Positions 1 through 9,068 of a DNA stretch of 64,000 nt are shown here, piece after piece; the first letter of the stretch is position 1; every line of letters begins with the position of its first letter. This stretch comes from Paracoccus zhejiangensis (GTDB taxonomy: Bacteria; Pseudomonadota; Alphaproteobacteria; Rhodobacterales; Rhodobacteraceae): assembly GCF_002847445.1 (NCBI RefSeq), contig NZ_CP025430.1, positions 2,232,001 through 2,296,000 of the forward strand, written 5' to 3'. The notes under the pieces are model-generated. The model ran no database searches and was not told the origin of the DNA. It saw nothing but the letters and a program-made list of their open reading frames with translations. Made by a program: the position numbers and the translations under genes.

Positions 1-498
1 ACGCCCTGGGGTGTCGAGGTCGTGCTGCCGGCGAATTTCAACTATGCGCTGTCGGGCAAGAACAACCGCCAGTCGGGGGCCAGCTGGTCGGGCATGGGCG
101 TACGCACCGCCAATGGCACGGCCATGCCGCGTTGGGCGGGCTCGATCCTTGTTCCCGCAGGCGCGCGTGGCCCGGCCTTCCTGATCTCGGACAATTTCCG
201 CGCCATCCTCGATTACAACACCTCGGACAGCTATGCGCTTGGTGTCAGCATCCTGGGCGACCGCATCGCGGGGCGCGCGGGCGTGCAGGGCAGCTGGCCG
301 CGCGGCGACCGGCCGCTGTCGAACAGCGAAAAGGCCGAGATCCAGCGCCTGCTGACCCAGCGCGGCTTCTATCGTGACGAGGTGGACGGCAAGCTGGGCG
401 CCAAGTCGACCGAGGCGATCCGCGCCTTCCAGCAATCCATCGGCGCGACGCCCGACGGCTATGCCGATGCGCGGCTGCTGGGGCAGTTGCGCGGGTAA
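1..498 (+). CDS. Lytic murein transglycosylase, C-terminal part (5' end outside window)
   Basis: The reading frame is open from base 1, so the N-terminus lies to the left of the window. The visible part matches the end of an SLT-type lytic transglycosylase of the MltB family. It includes a stretch ending in 'ALGVSILGDRI' that closes the catalytic domain. After this comes a peptidoglycan-binding domain (PG_binding_1) over roughly the last 60 codons, with the typical 'IQRLLTQRGFY' and 'STEAIRAFQ' helices. The family cleaves the glycan strands of murein in the periplasm to form anhydromuropeptides. The catalytic glutamate is not in the visible part. Family assignment is good; the exact paralogue cannot be given from a fragment. 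Confidence 0.8.
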   Translation, partial: TPWGVEVVLPANFNYALSGKNNRQSGASWSGMGVRTANGTAMPRWAGSILVPAGARGPAFLISDNFRAILDYNTSDSYALGVSILGDRIAGRAGVQGSWPRGDRPLSNSEKAEIQRLLTQRGFYRDEVDGKLGAKSTEAIRAFQQSIGATPDGYADARLLGQLRG

Positions 499-567
499 GA
501 CCGTTAGAACGGCAGCGGGCGCCCATCGGTGACCGCTGCCCGTCTCACCTTCAAGCCGTCCTAGGGC

Positions 568-1245
568 TCACTCTCCCGGCCGCTGCAGCATTGCCGACAG
601 CGCCCCGGTGACGGGCGGCACATCGCCAAAGCGCACGCCGGCCTCGATCTGGCGCAGGTGCTGGTCCAGCAGACGTAAGGCCAGTGCCTCGTCACGCGCG
701 GCGATGGCGTCAACGATGCGGCTGTGGTCGTCCTCGGCGCACAGCACCCCCTGCCGCGCGGCGTAGAGGCCGATGATCAGCGAACTGCGCATCACCAGCT
801 CTTCCAGATAGCGGCTCAGCACCGGGTTGCGCCCCACCCGTGCCAGCAGCAGGTGGAACTGCCGCGACAGGCGCACGGCCGACGGGCGGTTGTCGCCATG
901 CGCTGCCGCCTCGGCCGCCAGATGGGCGCGCAGGTCGGCCAGATCCGCCTCATCCGCCTGCCGCACGGCATTCCGGCAGATCGTCGCCTCGATGGCGCGG
1001 CGTGCCTGGAAAACGTTGCGGGCGTCATCGGGCGTAGGCGTGGCGACGAAGGCGCCCCGGTTCGGCAGGTGATCGACCACCTGGTAGGCGGTCAGTTGCG
1101 CCAGCGCCCGGCGCACCAGCGCGCGATTGGCGCCGAACAGATCGCTCAGCGCCTGCTCGCCCAGCTTGGTGCCGGCCCGCAATCGCTGATCCGCGATCGC
1201 GTCCAGCACGCTGTCCACAATGACGAGGTCGATCGGCTTGTCCAT
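568..1245 (-). CDS. GntR-family (FadR/FCD subfamily) transcriptional regulator
   Basis: The N-terminal winged helix has 'LRAGTKLGEQALSDLFG' followed by 'RALVRRALAQL', typical of GntR regulators. An all-helical FCD ligand-binding domain follows, with 'FQARRAIEA', a conserved 'RQFHLLL' histidine and 'DDHSRIVDAI'. These histidines normally help bind a metal and a carboxylate effector. The ATG at 1245 is chosen because the upstream extension begins with TTG at 1308 and lacks family similarity. The gene is divergent from a racemase-transporter pair, and a perfect palindrome lies between them. The likely role is autoregulation and control of those two genes by a hydantoin or ureide type compound (inference). 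Confidence 0.85.
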   Translation of the reverse strand: MDKPIDLVIVDSVLDAIADQRLRAGTKLGEQALSDLFGANRALVRRALAQLTAYQVVDHLPNRGAFVATPTPDDARNVFQARRAIEATICRNAVRQADEADLADLRAHLAAEAAAHGDNRPSAVRLSRQFHLLLARVGRNPVLSRYLEELVMRSSLIIGLYAARQGVLCAEDDHSRIVDAIAARDEALALRLLDQHLRQIEAGVRFGDVPPVTGALSAMLQRPGE

Positions 1246-1320
1246 ATGCCGATAAATGGCATCTGGCCCCCGTCTCAGCAACAATCTTTCGCACAATTGC
1301 CTCGGCAAAAATAGTTCTTA

Positions 1321-1336
1321 AAATTGTTAACAATTT
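1321..1336. promoter_or_regulatory. Perfect 16-bp palindrome, candidate GntR operator
   Basis: The sequence AAATTGTTAACAATTT is identical to its own reverse complement. It sits between the GntR gene (start 1245) and the racemase gene (start 1372). AT-rich palindromes of this form, in a divergent promoter next to a GntR gene, are typical operators of FadR-subfamily regulators. Assignment to this regulator is inference from position. Confidence 0.6.
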
Positions 1337-1371
1337 ATGTTACAAAAAATGCGACTCAGCTGGAGGACCTG

Positions 1372-2070
1372 ATGAAGCTCGTCGTGATCAACCCGAATTC
1401 CACCCAATCCATGACCGACAAGATCCTGGAATCCGCCCGCGCCGCCGCCGCTGACGGTGTTGTCGTCGAGGGCCGCACCGCCCATGGCGCGCCGGCCAGC
1501 ATCGAGGGCCACTATGACGAGGTAATGGCCGCCGCCCACCTGCTGCGCGAGGTTCAGCAGGCCGAGGCCGAGGCCGCCGATGCCATCGTTGTCGCCTGTT
1601 TCGACGATCCGGCCATCGGTGCCTGCCGCGAGATCGCCACCGGCCCGGTCATCGGCATCTGCGAGGCTGGCATCAAGGCCGCCAGCATGATCGCCACGTC
1701 CTTCAGCATCGTGACCACGCTGCCCCGCTCTGTCCCGGTGATCGAGGAACTGGTCCGCCGCTATGGCCTCGACCACCAATGCCGCAAGGTCCGTTCGGCC
1801 GCCATCCCGGTGCTGGCGCTGGAGGAGCCCGGCTCGAACGCCCGGCAACTGGTGCGCGACGAGATCCTGCGCGCCATCGAAGAGGACAATTGCGAGGCGG
1901 TGGTGCTGGGCTGCGCCGGCATGTCTGACCTGACCGAATGGCTGAGCGTGGAGACCGGCATCCCGGTGATCGACGGCGTGACCGTGGCCACCAAGTTCGC
2001 CGAGGCGCTGGTCGGCGCCGGACTGAAGACCAGCAAGATCGGTGCCTACGCCAAGCCGAACAGCAAGTAA
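1372..2070 (+). CDS. Aspartate/glutamate (hydantoin/allantoin) racemase family protein
   Basis: This 232-residue protein has the Asp/Glu/hydantoin racemase fold. It starts with 'MKLVVINPNST', the hallmark of hydantoin and allantoin racemases. The two catalytic cysteines are visible at Cys76 ('VVACFDDP') and Cys181 ('VLGCAGM'), which act as the acid/base pair in cofactor-independent racemisation. The ATG at 1372 is preceded by GGAGG a few bases upstream; the earlier in-frame ATG lies close to the operator and is less likely. The next gene is an NCS1 transporter 36 bases downstream, so the two probably form an operon for uptake and racemisation of a hydantoin or ureide. No hydantoinase or carbamoylase is encoded in the window, so the substrate is not fixed. 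Confidence 0.85.
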   Translation: MKLVVINPNSTQSMTDKILESARAAAADGVVVEGRTAHGAPASIEGHYDEVMAAAHLLREVQQAEAEAADAIVVACFDDPAIGACREIATGPVIGICEAGIKAASMIATSFSIVTTLPRSVPVIEELVRRYGLDHQCRKVRSAAIPVLALEEPGSNARQLVRDEILRAIEEDNCEAVVLGCAGMSDLTEWLSVETGIPVIDGVTVATKFAEALVGAGLKTSKIGAYAKPNSK

Positions 2071-2106
2071 TTCCGCCACTCACGGATCACTTTGGGAGGA
2101 GAGATC

Positions 2107-3480
2107 ATGACCCAAACCGCCACAACCACCGCCCCGCCCAACGGCGTAACTGCCACAACCGCAACCAGCCATGACAAGGCCATCGGCGAGGAATCGCTGG
2201 CCCCGCAGCAGACCCGGATCATGGACCCCTGGTCCTATCTCTTCGCCTGGCTCGGCGGCTGCGTGTCCATCGGCACCTTCACCGTCGGCTCGGGCCTCGT
2301 CGGCACGCTGAACCTGCTGCAAACCTTCGTCGCCATCGCCATCGGCTGCACCGTCATCGGACTGGCCCTGATGATCAACGGCCGCGCCGGGCACATCTAT
2401 GGCATCCCGTTCATGGTACAGGCGCGGTCCTCGTTCGGCTTTGCCGGAACCCGCCTGCCGGCACTGGTGCGTTCGGTCCCGGCGATCGTCTGGTACGGGT
2501 TTCAAAGCTGGATCGGCGCGGGGGCGCTGAACCTGGTGGCCGAGACACTGTTCGGCTACTCCAACATCTGGCTGTTCTTCATCGGCTTCCAGTTCCTGCA
2601 GATCGGCCTGTCTGTCCTCGGCTTCCACGGCATCAAGTGGCTCGAGAACATCGGCTCGGTCTTCATCATCGGCGCGCTGGTCTACATGTTCATCAGCGTG
2701 ATCAACAAGTATGGCGCTGAGATCAGCGCCAACCTGATCAATGTCGAAGGCACCTGGGGCGCGCCCTTCTGGGGAGCCACCATGCTGTTCCTCGGTGTCT
2801 ATTCGACCATGATGCTGAACGTGTCGGACTATTCCCGCGAGTTGCAGAAGCGCGTCGGCCCGCTGCGGCAGGTGGCGATCTATGCCAACTCGATCCTGCC
2901 GGCGACGCTGTTCATGGGGCTGATCGGTCTGATGGTCTCCGGTGCCACCGGCGAGGTTGATCCGATCAAGGTCTTCTCCAGCGCCGTCGACAACAAGTTC
3001 CTGCTGATCATCACGCTGCTGTTCATCGTCTTCGCGCAGGTCACGACCAACATCCTGAACAACGTCGTCCCGCCTGCCTATGCGCTGATGGATATCTTCA
3101 AGCTGAAGTTCAAAACCTCGGCGGTGCTGGTCGGCCTTCTGGCCTTCGCAACCTTCCCCTGGATGCTGGTCCGCGACGAAAGCGCCGCTGGCCTGAACCT
3201 GTTCATCCAGACCTACAGCGCCTTCCTCGGTCCGATCTTCGCCATCCTGGTCGTCGATTTCTACGCCATCCGCCGCCAGAAGCTGGACCTGGACAAGCTT
3301 TACGACGAAACCGGGCCTTATGCCGGCATCAACCCGGCTGCCGTGATCGCCACGGTGATCGGCGTGATCTCGGCGCTGACCTTCTCGGGCATCAGCTGGT
3401 ATGCGAGCCTGATCCCGGCCGGTCTCAGCTACTACCTGCTGATGCAATACCTGCCCGCCGCCCGCCGCTTCGCAAGCTGA
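2107..3480 (+). CDS. NCS1-family nucleobase/hydantoin/allantoin permease
   Basis: This 457-residue inner-membrane protein has about 12 hydrophobic segments. It carries features of the NCS1 family (Mhp1, PucI and similar cation symporters): an N-terminal 'DPWSYLFAWLGGCVSIGTF' segment, 'GIPFMVQARSSFG' and 'QSWIGAGALN' in the substrate-binding helices. The ATG at 2107 is chosen because GGGAGGAG ends a few bases upstream. It lies directly behind the racemase gene under the same divergent control region. The likely role is proton- or sodium-coupled import of hydantoins, allantoin or a pyrimidine. Substrate choice is inference from the neighbour. Confidence 0.88.
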   Translation: MTQTATTTAPPNGVTATTATSHDKAIGEESLAPQQTRIMDPWSYLFAWLGGCVSIGTFTVGSGLVGTLNLLQTFVAIAIGCTVIGLALMINGRAGHIYGIPFMVQARSSFGFAGTRLPALVRSVPAIVWYGFQSWIGAGALNLVAETLFGYSNIWLFFIGFQFLQIGLSVLGFHGIKWLENIGSVFIIGALVYMFISVINKYGAEISANLINVEGTWGAPFWGATMLFLGVYSTMMLNVSDYSRELQKRVGPLRQVAIYANSILPATLFMGLIGLMVSGATGEVDPIKVFSSAVDNKFLLIITLLFIVFAQVTTNILNNVVPPAYALMDIFKLKFKTSAVLVGLLAFATFPWMLVRDESAAGLNLFIQTYSAFLGPIFAILVVDFYAIRRQKLDLDKLYDETGPYAGINPAAVIATVIGVISALTFSGISWYASLIPAGLSYYLLMQYLPAARRFAS

Positions 3481-3506
3481 GACAGGGCGACCTGACACGA
3501 TGACGG

Positions 3507-3528
3507 GGGCGGTCCGAAAGGGCCGCCC
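3507..3528. terminator. Stem-loop between convergent genes
   Basis: Arms GGGCGGTCC and GGGCCGCCC form a 9-pair stem with one G-U pair and a GAAA loop. It lies between the stop of the permease gene (3480) and the stop of the convergent ProC-like gene (3538). A short T-containing tract follows on the plus strand, so it may terminate both transcripts. Confidence 0.55.
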
Positions 3529-3537
3529 TCGGTCGTT

Positions 3538-4332
3538 TCAGCTGCCGATGCTGCGGGTCTTGGCGATGGCGGCGTCCAGTCCGGCGACAACCCCGGCGGC
3601 GATGCCCGAGTTGCGCATCACCCGCAGACCCGCCGCTGTCGTGCCGTCATAATCAACCATGGCCTGAACATGATCGCCCGGACGATCTGCGCCCGTGGCC
3701 ATCATCTGCCCGGCGGCAAGGAAAAGCTGTCTCGTGGCGCGGTCGGCCACGTCCGGTGCCACGCCCTGCCCCATCGCGTAATCGGCCATGCATTCGGCGA
3801 AATAGGCGACGAAGCCCGGCACCGGCCCGGTCATCGCGGTGAAGATCTCGACCTGCGCCTCGGTCTCGACCCGGTCGGTCAGACCGCAGGCGGTGAAAAG
3901 CGCGGTGACCCGGGCCCGATCCGCGTCCGTCACCTCGGGCGTGGTGAACCATGGCGAATAGGCAAGGCCCAGTTCCGCCGCCGGGCTGCTCATCGCCCGA
4001 ACCACCCGTCTTGCCCCAGTCAGTTCGGAAAGGCGCGCGGCCGGGACGCCGGCCATGACCGAGACGATCAGCCGGTCGGGCGCGTGGATGCCCAGATCCC
4101 CCACCAGCGCCGGCGGCACCGACAGCAGCACCAGATCGCAGGCATCTGCCAGCGCCTGGGTGTCGGCGGTCAGGGTAACTTCAGTATGATCCTCGAAGCC
4201 CGCGCGGCTGCCGCTGCGATTGGCGATCCAAAGGCGCGTTTCCGGCCAGCCGCTTCGCAGCAGGGCCAGCGCGATGGCCCGGCCCAGCATACCCGAGCCG
4301 CCGATGATCCCGATCGAAAACTCCGCCTGCAT
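3538..4332 (-). CDS. Pyrroline-5-carboxylate reductase family protein (ProC-like)
   Basis: This 264-residue protein begins with a Rossmann NAD(P)-binding motif 'GIIGGSGMLGRAIA'. Further motifs are 'LVLLSVPPALVGDL', 'IVSVMAGVPAARL' and 'VVRAMSSPAAELG', which correspond to the P5CR/F420-dependent reductase fold. A C-terminal helical dimerisation region contains 'MTGPVPGFVAYFAECM'. The ATG at 4332 is chosen because GGGAGAG lies just upstream and similarity starts there. True ProC reduces pyrroline-5-carboxylate to proline. The consensus 'MPNTP' loop reads 'MSSPAA' here, so a related imine reductase role is possible. It is convergent with the permease gene and 32 bases downstream of rppH. Confidence 0.75.
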   Translation of the reverse strand: MQAEFSIGIIGGSGMLGRAIALALLRSGWPETRLWIANRSGSRAGFEDHTEVTLTADTQALADACDLVLLSVPPALVGDLGIHAPDRLIVSVMAGVPAARLSELTGARRVVRAMSSPAAELGLAYSPWFTTPEVTDADRARVTALFTACGLTDRVETEAQVEIFTAMTGPVPGFVAYFAECMADYAMGQGVAPDVADRATRQLFLAAGQMMATGADRPGDHVQAMVDYDGTTAAGLRVMRNSGIAAGVVAGLDAAIAKTRSIGS

Positions 4333-4364
4333 CCCGGTCTCTCCCTTCGCGCGGCGGGTCAGCG

Positions 4365-4877
4365 TCAGCCGGCGGTCAGCCGCGCCGCAAACTCGCCCAG
4401 AACCTGATCGTAGATCGCCCGCTTGAAGGGCACGATCCCTGCGGCCAGATCCCCCGCCGGCATCCAGCGCCATTCGGCAAATTCCGGATGCTCAGTCTCG
4501 ATCTGTACATCGGCATCGGTGCCGTGAAAGCGCAGCAGGAACCATTTCTGCTTCTGCCCGCAATACTTGCCCTTCCAGACCTTGCCCAGAAGTTCGGGCG
4601 GCAGGTCATAGGTCACCCAATCCGCGGTTTCGGCCTCAACCGTCACCAGATCGGCGGCGACCCCGGTCTCCTCGACCAGTTCGCGCAGCGCGGCCTCGCG
4701 CGGGGTCTCGCCCTTGTCGATCCCGCCCTGCGGCATCTGCCATGCGGCGGGCCGGTCGGTGGGGCTGTCGATGCGGCGGCCGGCAAAGACCAGCCCCTCG
4801 GCATTGACCAGCACCACCCCGGCACCCGCGCGATAGGGCAGACCGCCCGGCCCCGGCTGACCCTCGGCCTTGCTCAT
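4365..4877 (-). CDS. rppH: RNA pyrophosphohydrolase RppH (Nudix)
   Basis: This 170-residue protein has a complete Nudix box at about residues 51-73 ('GGIDKGE', then '[12 protein letters not shown]'-type spacing with the RELVEE core). The '[11 protein letters not shown]' start, 'WQMPQGGID' and 'EFAEWRWM' are hallmarks of RppH/NudH. The enzyme removes pyrophosphate from the 5' triphosphate end of mRNA, or hydrolyses dinucleoside polyphosphates, in the cytoplasm. Its ATG overlaps the stop of ctpA by four bases (ATGA), which shows translational coupling in the block running from rsfS to rppH. Confidence 0.93.
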   Translation of the reverse strand: MSKAEGQPGPGGLPYRAGAGVVLVNAEGLVFAGRRIDSPTDRPAAWQMPQGGIDKGETPREAALRELVEETGVAADLVTVEAETADWVTYDLPPELLGKVWKGKYCGQKQKWFLLRFHGTDADVQIETEHPEFAEWRWMPAGDLAAGIVPFKRAIYDQVLGEFAARLTAG

Positions 4878-6301
4878 TCGGTCGCGGCGCCTTCGCCCTC
4901 GGTCGTGCCCGAACCCTCGCCGGTGACGGCGGGGGTATCGGCCGAGATCACGTCGCTGGCGGTGAAGTTCACCGCCGACAGACCCTTGAGGATGTCGACC
5001 GCATAGGCCAGCTGGTAATCCTCGTCGCGCAGCTTGGCGGTGGCCTCGACCTCGGCGGCCTCGTCCTCGATCTGCTTGCGTTCCTCGTCGCTGATCGAAT
5101 CGTTGTTCAGCGCGCCGCGCAGTTCCGCCTCGGAGCGCGAGAAGCTCGACTGGCTCAGCGGCTCGTCGGAGTTTTCCTCGTCAACCGGCTTCGGTGCGGG
5201 CTGGGCCACGATGATGTCGGGATTGATCCCCAAAGCCTGGATCGAGCGGCCCGACGGCGTGTAGTAGCGCGCCGTGGTCAGCCGGATGGCGCTGTCCGAG
5301 GTGACCGGCATGACGGTCTGGACAGACCCCTTGCCAAAGGATTTCTCGCCCACGACGATGGCACGGCGGTGATCCTGCAGCGCGCCGGTGACGATTTCCG
5401 AGGCGCTGGCCGAGCCGCCATTGATCAGTACGACCATCGGTTTGCCCTGTGCCAGATCGCCCATCTCGGCATTCCAGCGCTCGCTTTCCTCGGGCTTGCG
5501 GCCCCGGGTGCTGACGATCTCGCCGGCATCGAGGAAGGCATCCGAGACGCTGATCGCCTGGTTCAGCAAGCCGCCCGGGTTGTTGCGCAGGTCCAGCACG
5601 AAGCCGGTGACCTTGTCGATGCCGCCGGCTTCCTCGACCGCCTTGGTCAGCTCGGTTTCCAGCGTGTCATAGGTCTCGTCATTGAAGGTCGAGACGCGCA
5701 GCACCACCGAATGGCCCTCGATCCGGGTCTTGACCACGGTCAGCTTGATGGTGTCGCGGGTCATGGTCAGGTCGAAGGGCTCGGGCGTGCCTTCGCGCAG
5801 GATGGTCACAGTGATCTCGGAGCCGACCGGCCCGCGCATCTTGTCGACCGCCTCGTCCAGCGTCAGCCCCATCAACGATTCGCCATCGACATGGGTGATG
5901 AAATCGCCCGGCTGCACGCCCGCCTCGCTGGCCGGGGTGTCATCGATCGGCGAGACGACCTTGACGATGCCGTCCTCCTGGCTGACCTCGATGCCGAGGC
6001 CGCCAAAGCTGCCCCGCGTCTGGGTCTGCATGTCCTCGTAGTCATTGGCCGAGAGGAAGCTGGAATGCGGGTCAAGCGAGGTCAACATGCCATTGATCGC
6101 GGCCTCGATCAGCTTCTTCTCGTCGGGTGCCTCGACATAATCGGCACGCACCCGCTCGAACACGTTGCCGAAGAGTTCAAGCTGCTCGTAGATCGAGGCA
6201 TTGCTTTCGGCCTCTTGCGCGATCAGCGGACCGGCGATCTGCGTCGTCACCAGGGCGCCCGCCAGCACGCCGCCGATCCCTGCCATCAGATAGTGTTTCA
6301 T
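4874..6301 (-). CDS. ctpA: C-terminal processing peptidase CtpA (S41 family)
   Basis: This 475-residue protein has an N-terminal hydrophobic export signal ('[17 protein letters not shown]'), a PDZ domain at about residues 85-175 and an S41 protease domain. The Ser-Lys dyad is visible as Ser299 in '[10 protein letters not shown]' and Lys324 in '[11 protein letters not shown]'. The 'LDPHSSFL' and 'LDLRNNPGG' motifs are also present. CtpA-type proteases act in the periplasm and often degrade or process murein hydrolases. It lies directly downstream of an EnvC-type hydrolase activator gene, so regulation of cell-wall hydrolysis is a sensible shared role (inference). The acidic tail of about 20 residues is low complexity. 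Confidence 0.93.
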   Translation of the reverse strand: MKHYLMAGIGGVLAGALVTTQIAGPLIAQEAESNASIYEQLELFGNVFERVRADYVEAPDEKKLIEAAINGMLTSLDPHSSFLSANDYEDMQTQTRGSFGGLGIEVSQEDGIVKVVSPIDDTPASEAGVQPGDFITHVDGESLMGLTLDEAVDKMRGPVGSEITVTILREGTPEPFDLTMTRDTIKLTVVKTRIEGHSVVLRVSTFNDETYDTLETELTKAVEEAGGIDKVTGFVLDLRNNPGGLLNQAISVSDAFLDAGEIVSTRGRKPEESERWNAEMGDLAQGKPMVVLINGGSASASEIVTGALQDHRRAIVVGEKSFGKGSVQTVMPVTSDSAIRLTTARYYTPSGRSIQALGINPDIIVAQPAPKPVDEENSDEPLSQSSFSRSEAELRGALNNDSISDEERKQIEDEAAEVEATAKLRDEDYQLAYAVDILKGLSAVNFTASDVISADTPAVTGEGSGTTEGEGAATE

Positions 6302-6315
6302 TTGCCTACTCGCCT

Positions 6316-7491
6316 CTATTCCTGCGGCTCAACGACCGGATTCATCACGAACCATTCCGTCGGATCAACGGTCTCTCCACCCTGTCTCAGCTCGACATAC
6401 AGGGTTTCCGTGCGCCCTGCACCCCCGCCGCGCGCGGCGTCGGCCACAAATTGCGTCCCGAATTCCGCCGCACGCGCCTCGGAGCCGCCCATCAGGCCAA
6501 CCGGCTCGCCCGTCGACAGCACGTCGCCAACCTCGCCGAAGACCTGATCGAGACCGGCCAGGATCAGAAGATACCCGCGCGCGGGTTCCACGATCATCAC
6601 ATTGCCGTAATCCAAGAGCGGACCGCGATAGCGGATGGTCGCAGGCCAGGGGGTCGAGACCAGCGCCGCCGGGGCGGTGGCGACCACGATGCCCGGCCGC
6701 TTGACGCCCGCCGCATCGGCCTCGTTGTAATAGCGCACCACCTCGCCGGTCACCGGCAGGGGCAGACTGCCCTGTGCGCCCTCGAAATCCTCCATCGGCG
6801 GGCCGACATCATCCTCGAGTTCGGCAATGCCCTTGGCGAATTCGTCGAGACTGGCCGCAGAGACCTGCAATTGCTGCAATTCCTCCGGGTTCTCGGCAAA
6901 GCGCACCGGCATGGTCGAGCGGTCGGTGACGGCGCTGGTCAGCAGCCGCCGCGCCTCCTGCACCGAGGCGAGCCCGTCGCTCAGCATCCCGGCGGCGTTT
7001 TCCTGCAACTCGCGCACGGCGGCGATCTCGTCCAGATCGGTCTGCAGCCGGTCGGCCTCGGCCCGAAGTCCCGGCGTCACCGCCGACAGGATCATTCCCG
7101 CCCTCGCGGTCGCCGTGGCGCCCGAGGGGTGCAGCAGCAGCGTCGCCTCGGGCGCGCGCTCCATCGACATCATCACGCCCAACACATCCGACAGGCTTTC
7201 GCGCTGCGATTCGAAGCGGTCGCGCAATTCCGTCTCGCGCAGGGCCGCCTGCCGCAGCCCCTCGCGCAAGGCCGCCTGCCCCTGTTCGTAGCCCCGGATC
7301 ACCTCGCTCAGCGCCGTCACCTGATCGTCGGCGGTCAGGGCAGAGCTGAGCTTGTCCATCGAGGCGCGCAACTGCGCGGCGGCGGCCTCGGCCATGGCGC
7401 GGGCCTCGCTGGCGGTCTGGGCGGCGGCGATGCCGGCGCCGGGCATGGCCAGCGCCAGCGCCAGAATTGCCGAAGGAATCAGGCGGATCAT
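6316..7491 (-). CDS. envC: Murein hydrolase activator EnvC family (M23-like, coiled coil)
   Basis: This 391-residue protein has an N-terminal signal peptide ('MIRLIPSAILALALAMPGA', cut near AQT). A long heptad-rich coiled coil follows (about residues 30-240), then a C-terminal LytM/M23 domain with 'RYRGPLLDYGNVMIVEP' and 'GYLLILAGLDQVFGEVG'. In this domain the usual zinc-binding HxH is replaced by 'LILAG', as in degenerate EnvC-type LytM domains that activate amidases rather than cut murein themselves. The ATG at 7491 overlaps the gpmI stop by four bases. The longer upstream frame has no family similarity. Conserved order with gpmI and ctpA supports the call. Confidence 0.88.
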   Translation of the reverse strand: MIRLIPSAILALALAMPGAGIAAAQTASEARAMAEAAAAQLRASMDKLSSALTADDQVTALSEVIRGYEQGQAALREGLRQAALRETELRDRFESQRESLSDVLGVMMSMERAPEATLLLHPSGATATARAGMILSAVTPGLRAEADRLQTDLDEIAAVRELQENAAGMLSDGLASVQEARRLLTSAVTDRSTMPVRFAENPEELQQLQVSAASLDEFAKGIAELEDDVGPPMEDFEGAQGSLPLPVTGEVVRYYNEADAAGVKRPGIVVATAPAALVSTPWPATIRYRGPLLDYGNVMIVEPARGYLLILAGLDQVFGEVGDVLSTGEPVGLMGGSEARAAEFGTQFVADAARGGGAGRTETLYVELRQGGETVDPTEWFVMNPVVEPQE

Positions 7492-9005
7492 GCGCGACCG
7501 ATCAGGCTTTCGCCGGTCATCTCGGCCGGCTTGTCCAGCCCCATCAGCTCCAGCACGGTCGGCGCCAGATCGGCCAGCCGGCCCTTGTGCAGCGTGGCAC
7601 CTGCGGGGCCGTTGACCACGATCACCGGCACCGGGTTGATGGTATGGGCGGTATGAGGCCCGCCGCTGACCGGGTCGATCATGGTCTCGCAATTGCCATG
7701 ATCGGCGCAGATGACGGCGGAACCGCCAACGGCCTCGAGCGCCGCCAGCATCCGGCCCAAGCCCTGGTCTACCGCCTCGCAGGCGCGGATCGCGGCGGGC
7801 AGGCTGCCGGTGTGGCCGACCATGTCGGGATTGGCGAAGTTCACCACGATCAGGTCGTAACCCGCGCCGATCACCTCGACCAGCTTGTCGGCCACCTCGA
7901 CCGAGGCCATTTCCGGCGCGAGATCATAGGTCGCGACCTTGGGGCTGGAGGGCATGAAGCGGTCCTCGCCCGGTTCGGGCGCTTCCTTGCCGCCGTTCAG
8001 GAAGAAAGTGACATGGGGGTATTTCTCGGTCTCGGCCAGCCGGAACTGCCTGAGACCCTTGCCCGCCACCCAGGCGCCAAGCGTGTTCACCACCTGCCGC
8101 TTGGGATAGGCGGCGGTCATGAAGGCGTTATGCGCCTCGGAATAATCGACCATGCCCAGCAGCGCCGCCCAATGCGGCCGCTCGCCGGTATCGAAGGCGT
8201 CGAAACCGGTGCCACCGATGGCCATCAGGATCTCGCGCGCGCGGTCGGCGCGGAAGTTGAGGCAGAAGAAGCCGTCGCCGTCCATCGCGCCGTTATAGCC
8301 GTCGATGACGAAGGGCTGGATGAACTCGTCGGTCTCGCCGCGCTGGTAGGCGATGCTAACCGCCTCGTCGGCAGCGGGCGCATCCTCGCCCTTGCCCTGC
8401 ACGATGGCGGCATAGGCGCGGCTGACCCGATCCCACCGGTTGTCGCGGTCCATGGCGTAATAGCGGCCGATGACCGTGCCGATGCGCGCGCCCTCGGGCA
8501 GGTTGCCCTGCAATTCGGTGACAAAGCCAAGCGCCGATTTTGGCGGCACGTCGCGGCCATCGGTGATGGCATGGATGACCACCGGCACGCCGGCCTCGGC
8601 CACGGCCTGCGCCGCCGCCTGCACATGGGCGATATGGCCATGCACCCCGCCATCCGAGACGACGCCCATCAGATGGGCGGTGCCACCGCTGGCCTTGAGC
8701 GCCGCGATGAAGCTGCCAAGGGTTTCATTGCCGAAGAAGCTGCGATCCTCGATCGCCAGATCGATCTGGCCCAGGTCCATCGCCACCACCCGGCCGGCAC
8801 CGATATTGGTGTGGCCGACCTCGGAATTGCCCATCTGGCCGGTGGGCAGGCCTACATCGGGGCCGAAGGTGGTCAGCGTCGCATGGGGGCAGTCACTCAT
8901 CAGCCGGTCGAAATTCGGCGTCCGCGCCTGGTCGGGGGCGCTTTGCTCGGGCCGGTCGGAAATGCCCCAGCCATCCAGAATGCACAGGACCACAGGTTTC
9001 GTCAT
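7488..9005 (-). CDS. gpmI: 2,3-bisphosphoglycerate-independent phosphoglycerate mutase
   Basis: This 505-residue protein interconverts 3- and 2-phosphoglycerate in glycolysis using two manganese ions. It starts 'MTKPVVLCILDGWG', with metal ligand Asp11. The phosphorylated serine is Ser61 in 'GQMGNSEVGH'. Later metal-binding motifs 'NFANPDMVGHTG' and 'ICADHGNCE' are present. Length and motifs match the family. The ATG at 9005 fits the usual N-terminus; the upstream 17 codons are not conserved. It lies 63 bases downstream of rlmH on the same strand. Confidence 0.96.
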   Translation of the reverse strand: MTKPVVLCILDGWGISDRPEQSAPDQARTPNFDRLMSDCPHATLTTFGPDVGLPTGQMGNSEVGHTNIGAGRVVAMDLGQIDLAIEDRSFFGNETLGSFIAALKASGGTAHLMGVVSDGGVHGHIAHVQAAAQAVAEAGVPVVIHAITDGRDVPPKSALGFVTELQGNLPEGARIGTVIGRYYAMDRDNRWDRVSRAYAAIVQGKGEDAPAADEAVSIAYQRGETDEFIQPFVIDGYNGAMDGDGFFCLNFRADRAREILMAIGGTGFDAFDTGERPHWAALLGMVDYSEAHNAFMTAAYPKRQVVNTLGAWVAGKGLRQFRLAETEKYPHVTFFLNGGKEAPEPGEDRFMPSSPKVATYDLAPEMASVEVADKLVEVIGAGYDLIVVNFANPDMVGHTGSLPAAIRACEAVDQGLGRMLAALEAVGGSAVICADHGNCETMIDPVSGGPHTAHTINPVPVIVVNGPAGATLHKGRLADLAPTVLELMGLDKPAEMTGESLIGRA

Positions 9006-9068
9006 CGCTGCCTCGCGGGTTTTCGCCTCAATACGCCGCGCCGCGCCCATGGGCAACCGCCCCGCCAG

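Noticed and set aside
2080..3498. A 472-codon minus-strand frame under the permease gene
   Set aside because: Asp/Gln/Arg-rich shadow of the NCS1 permease; no start signals.
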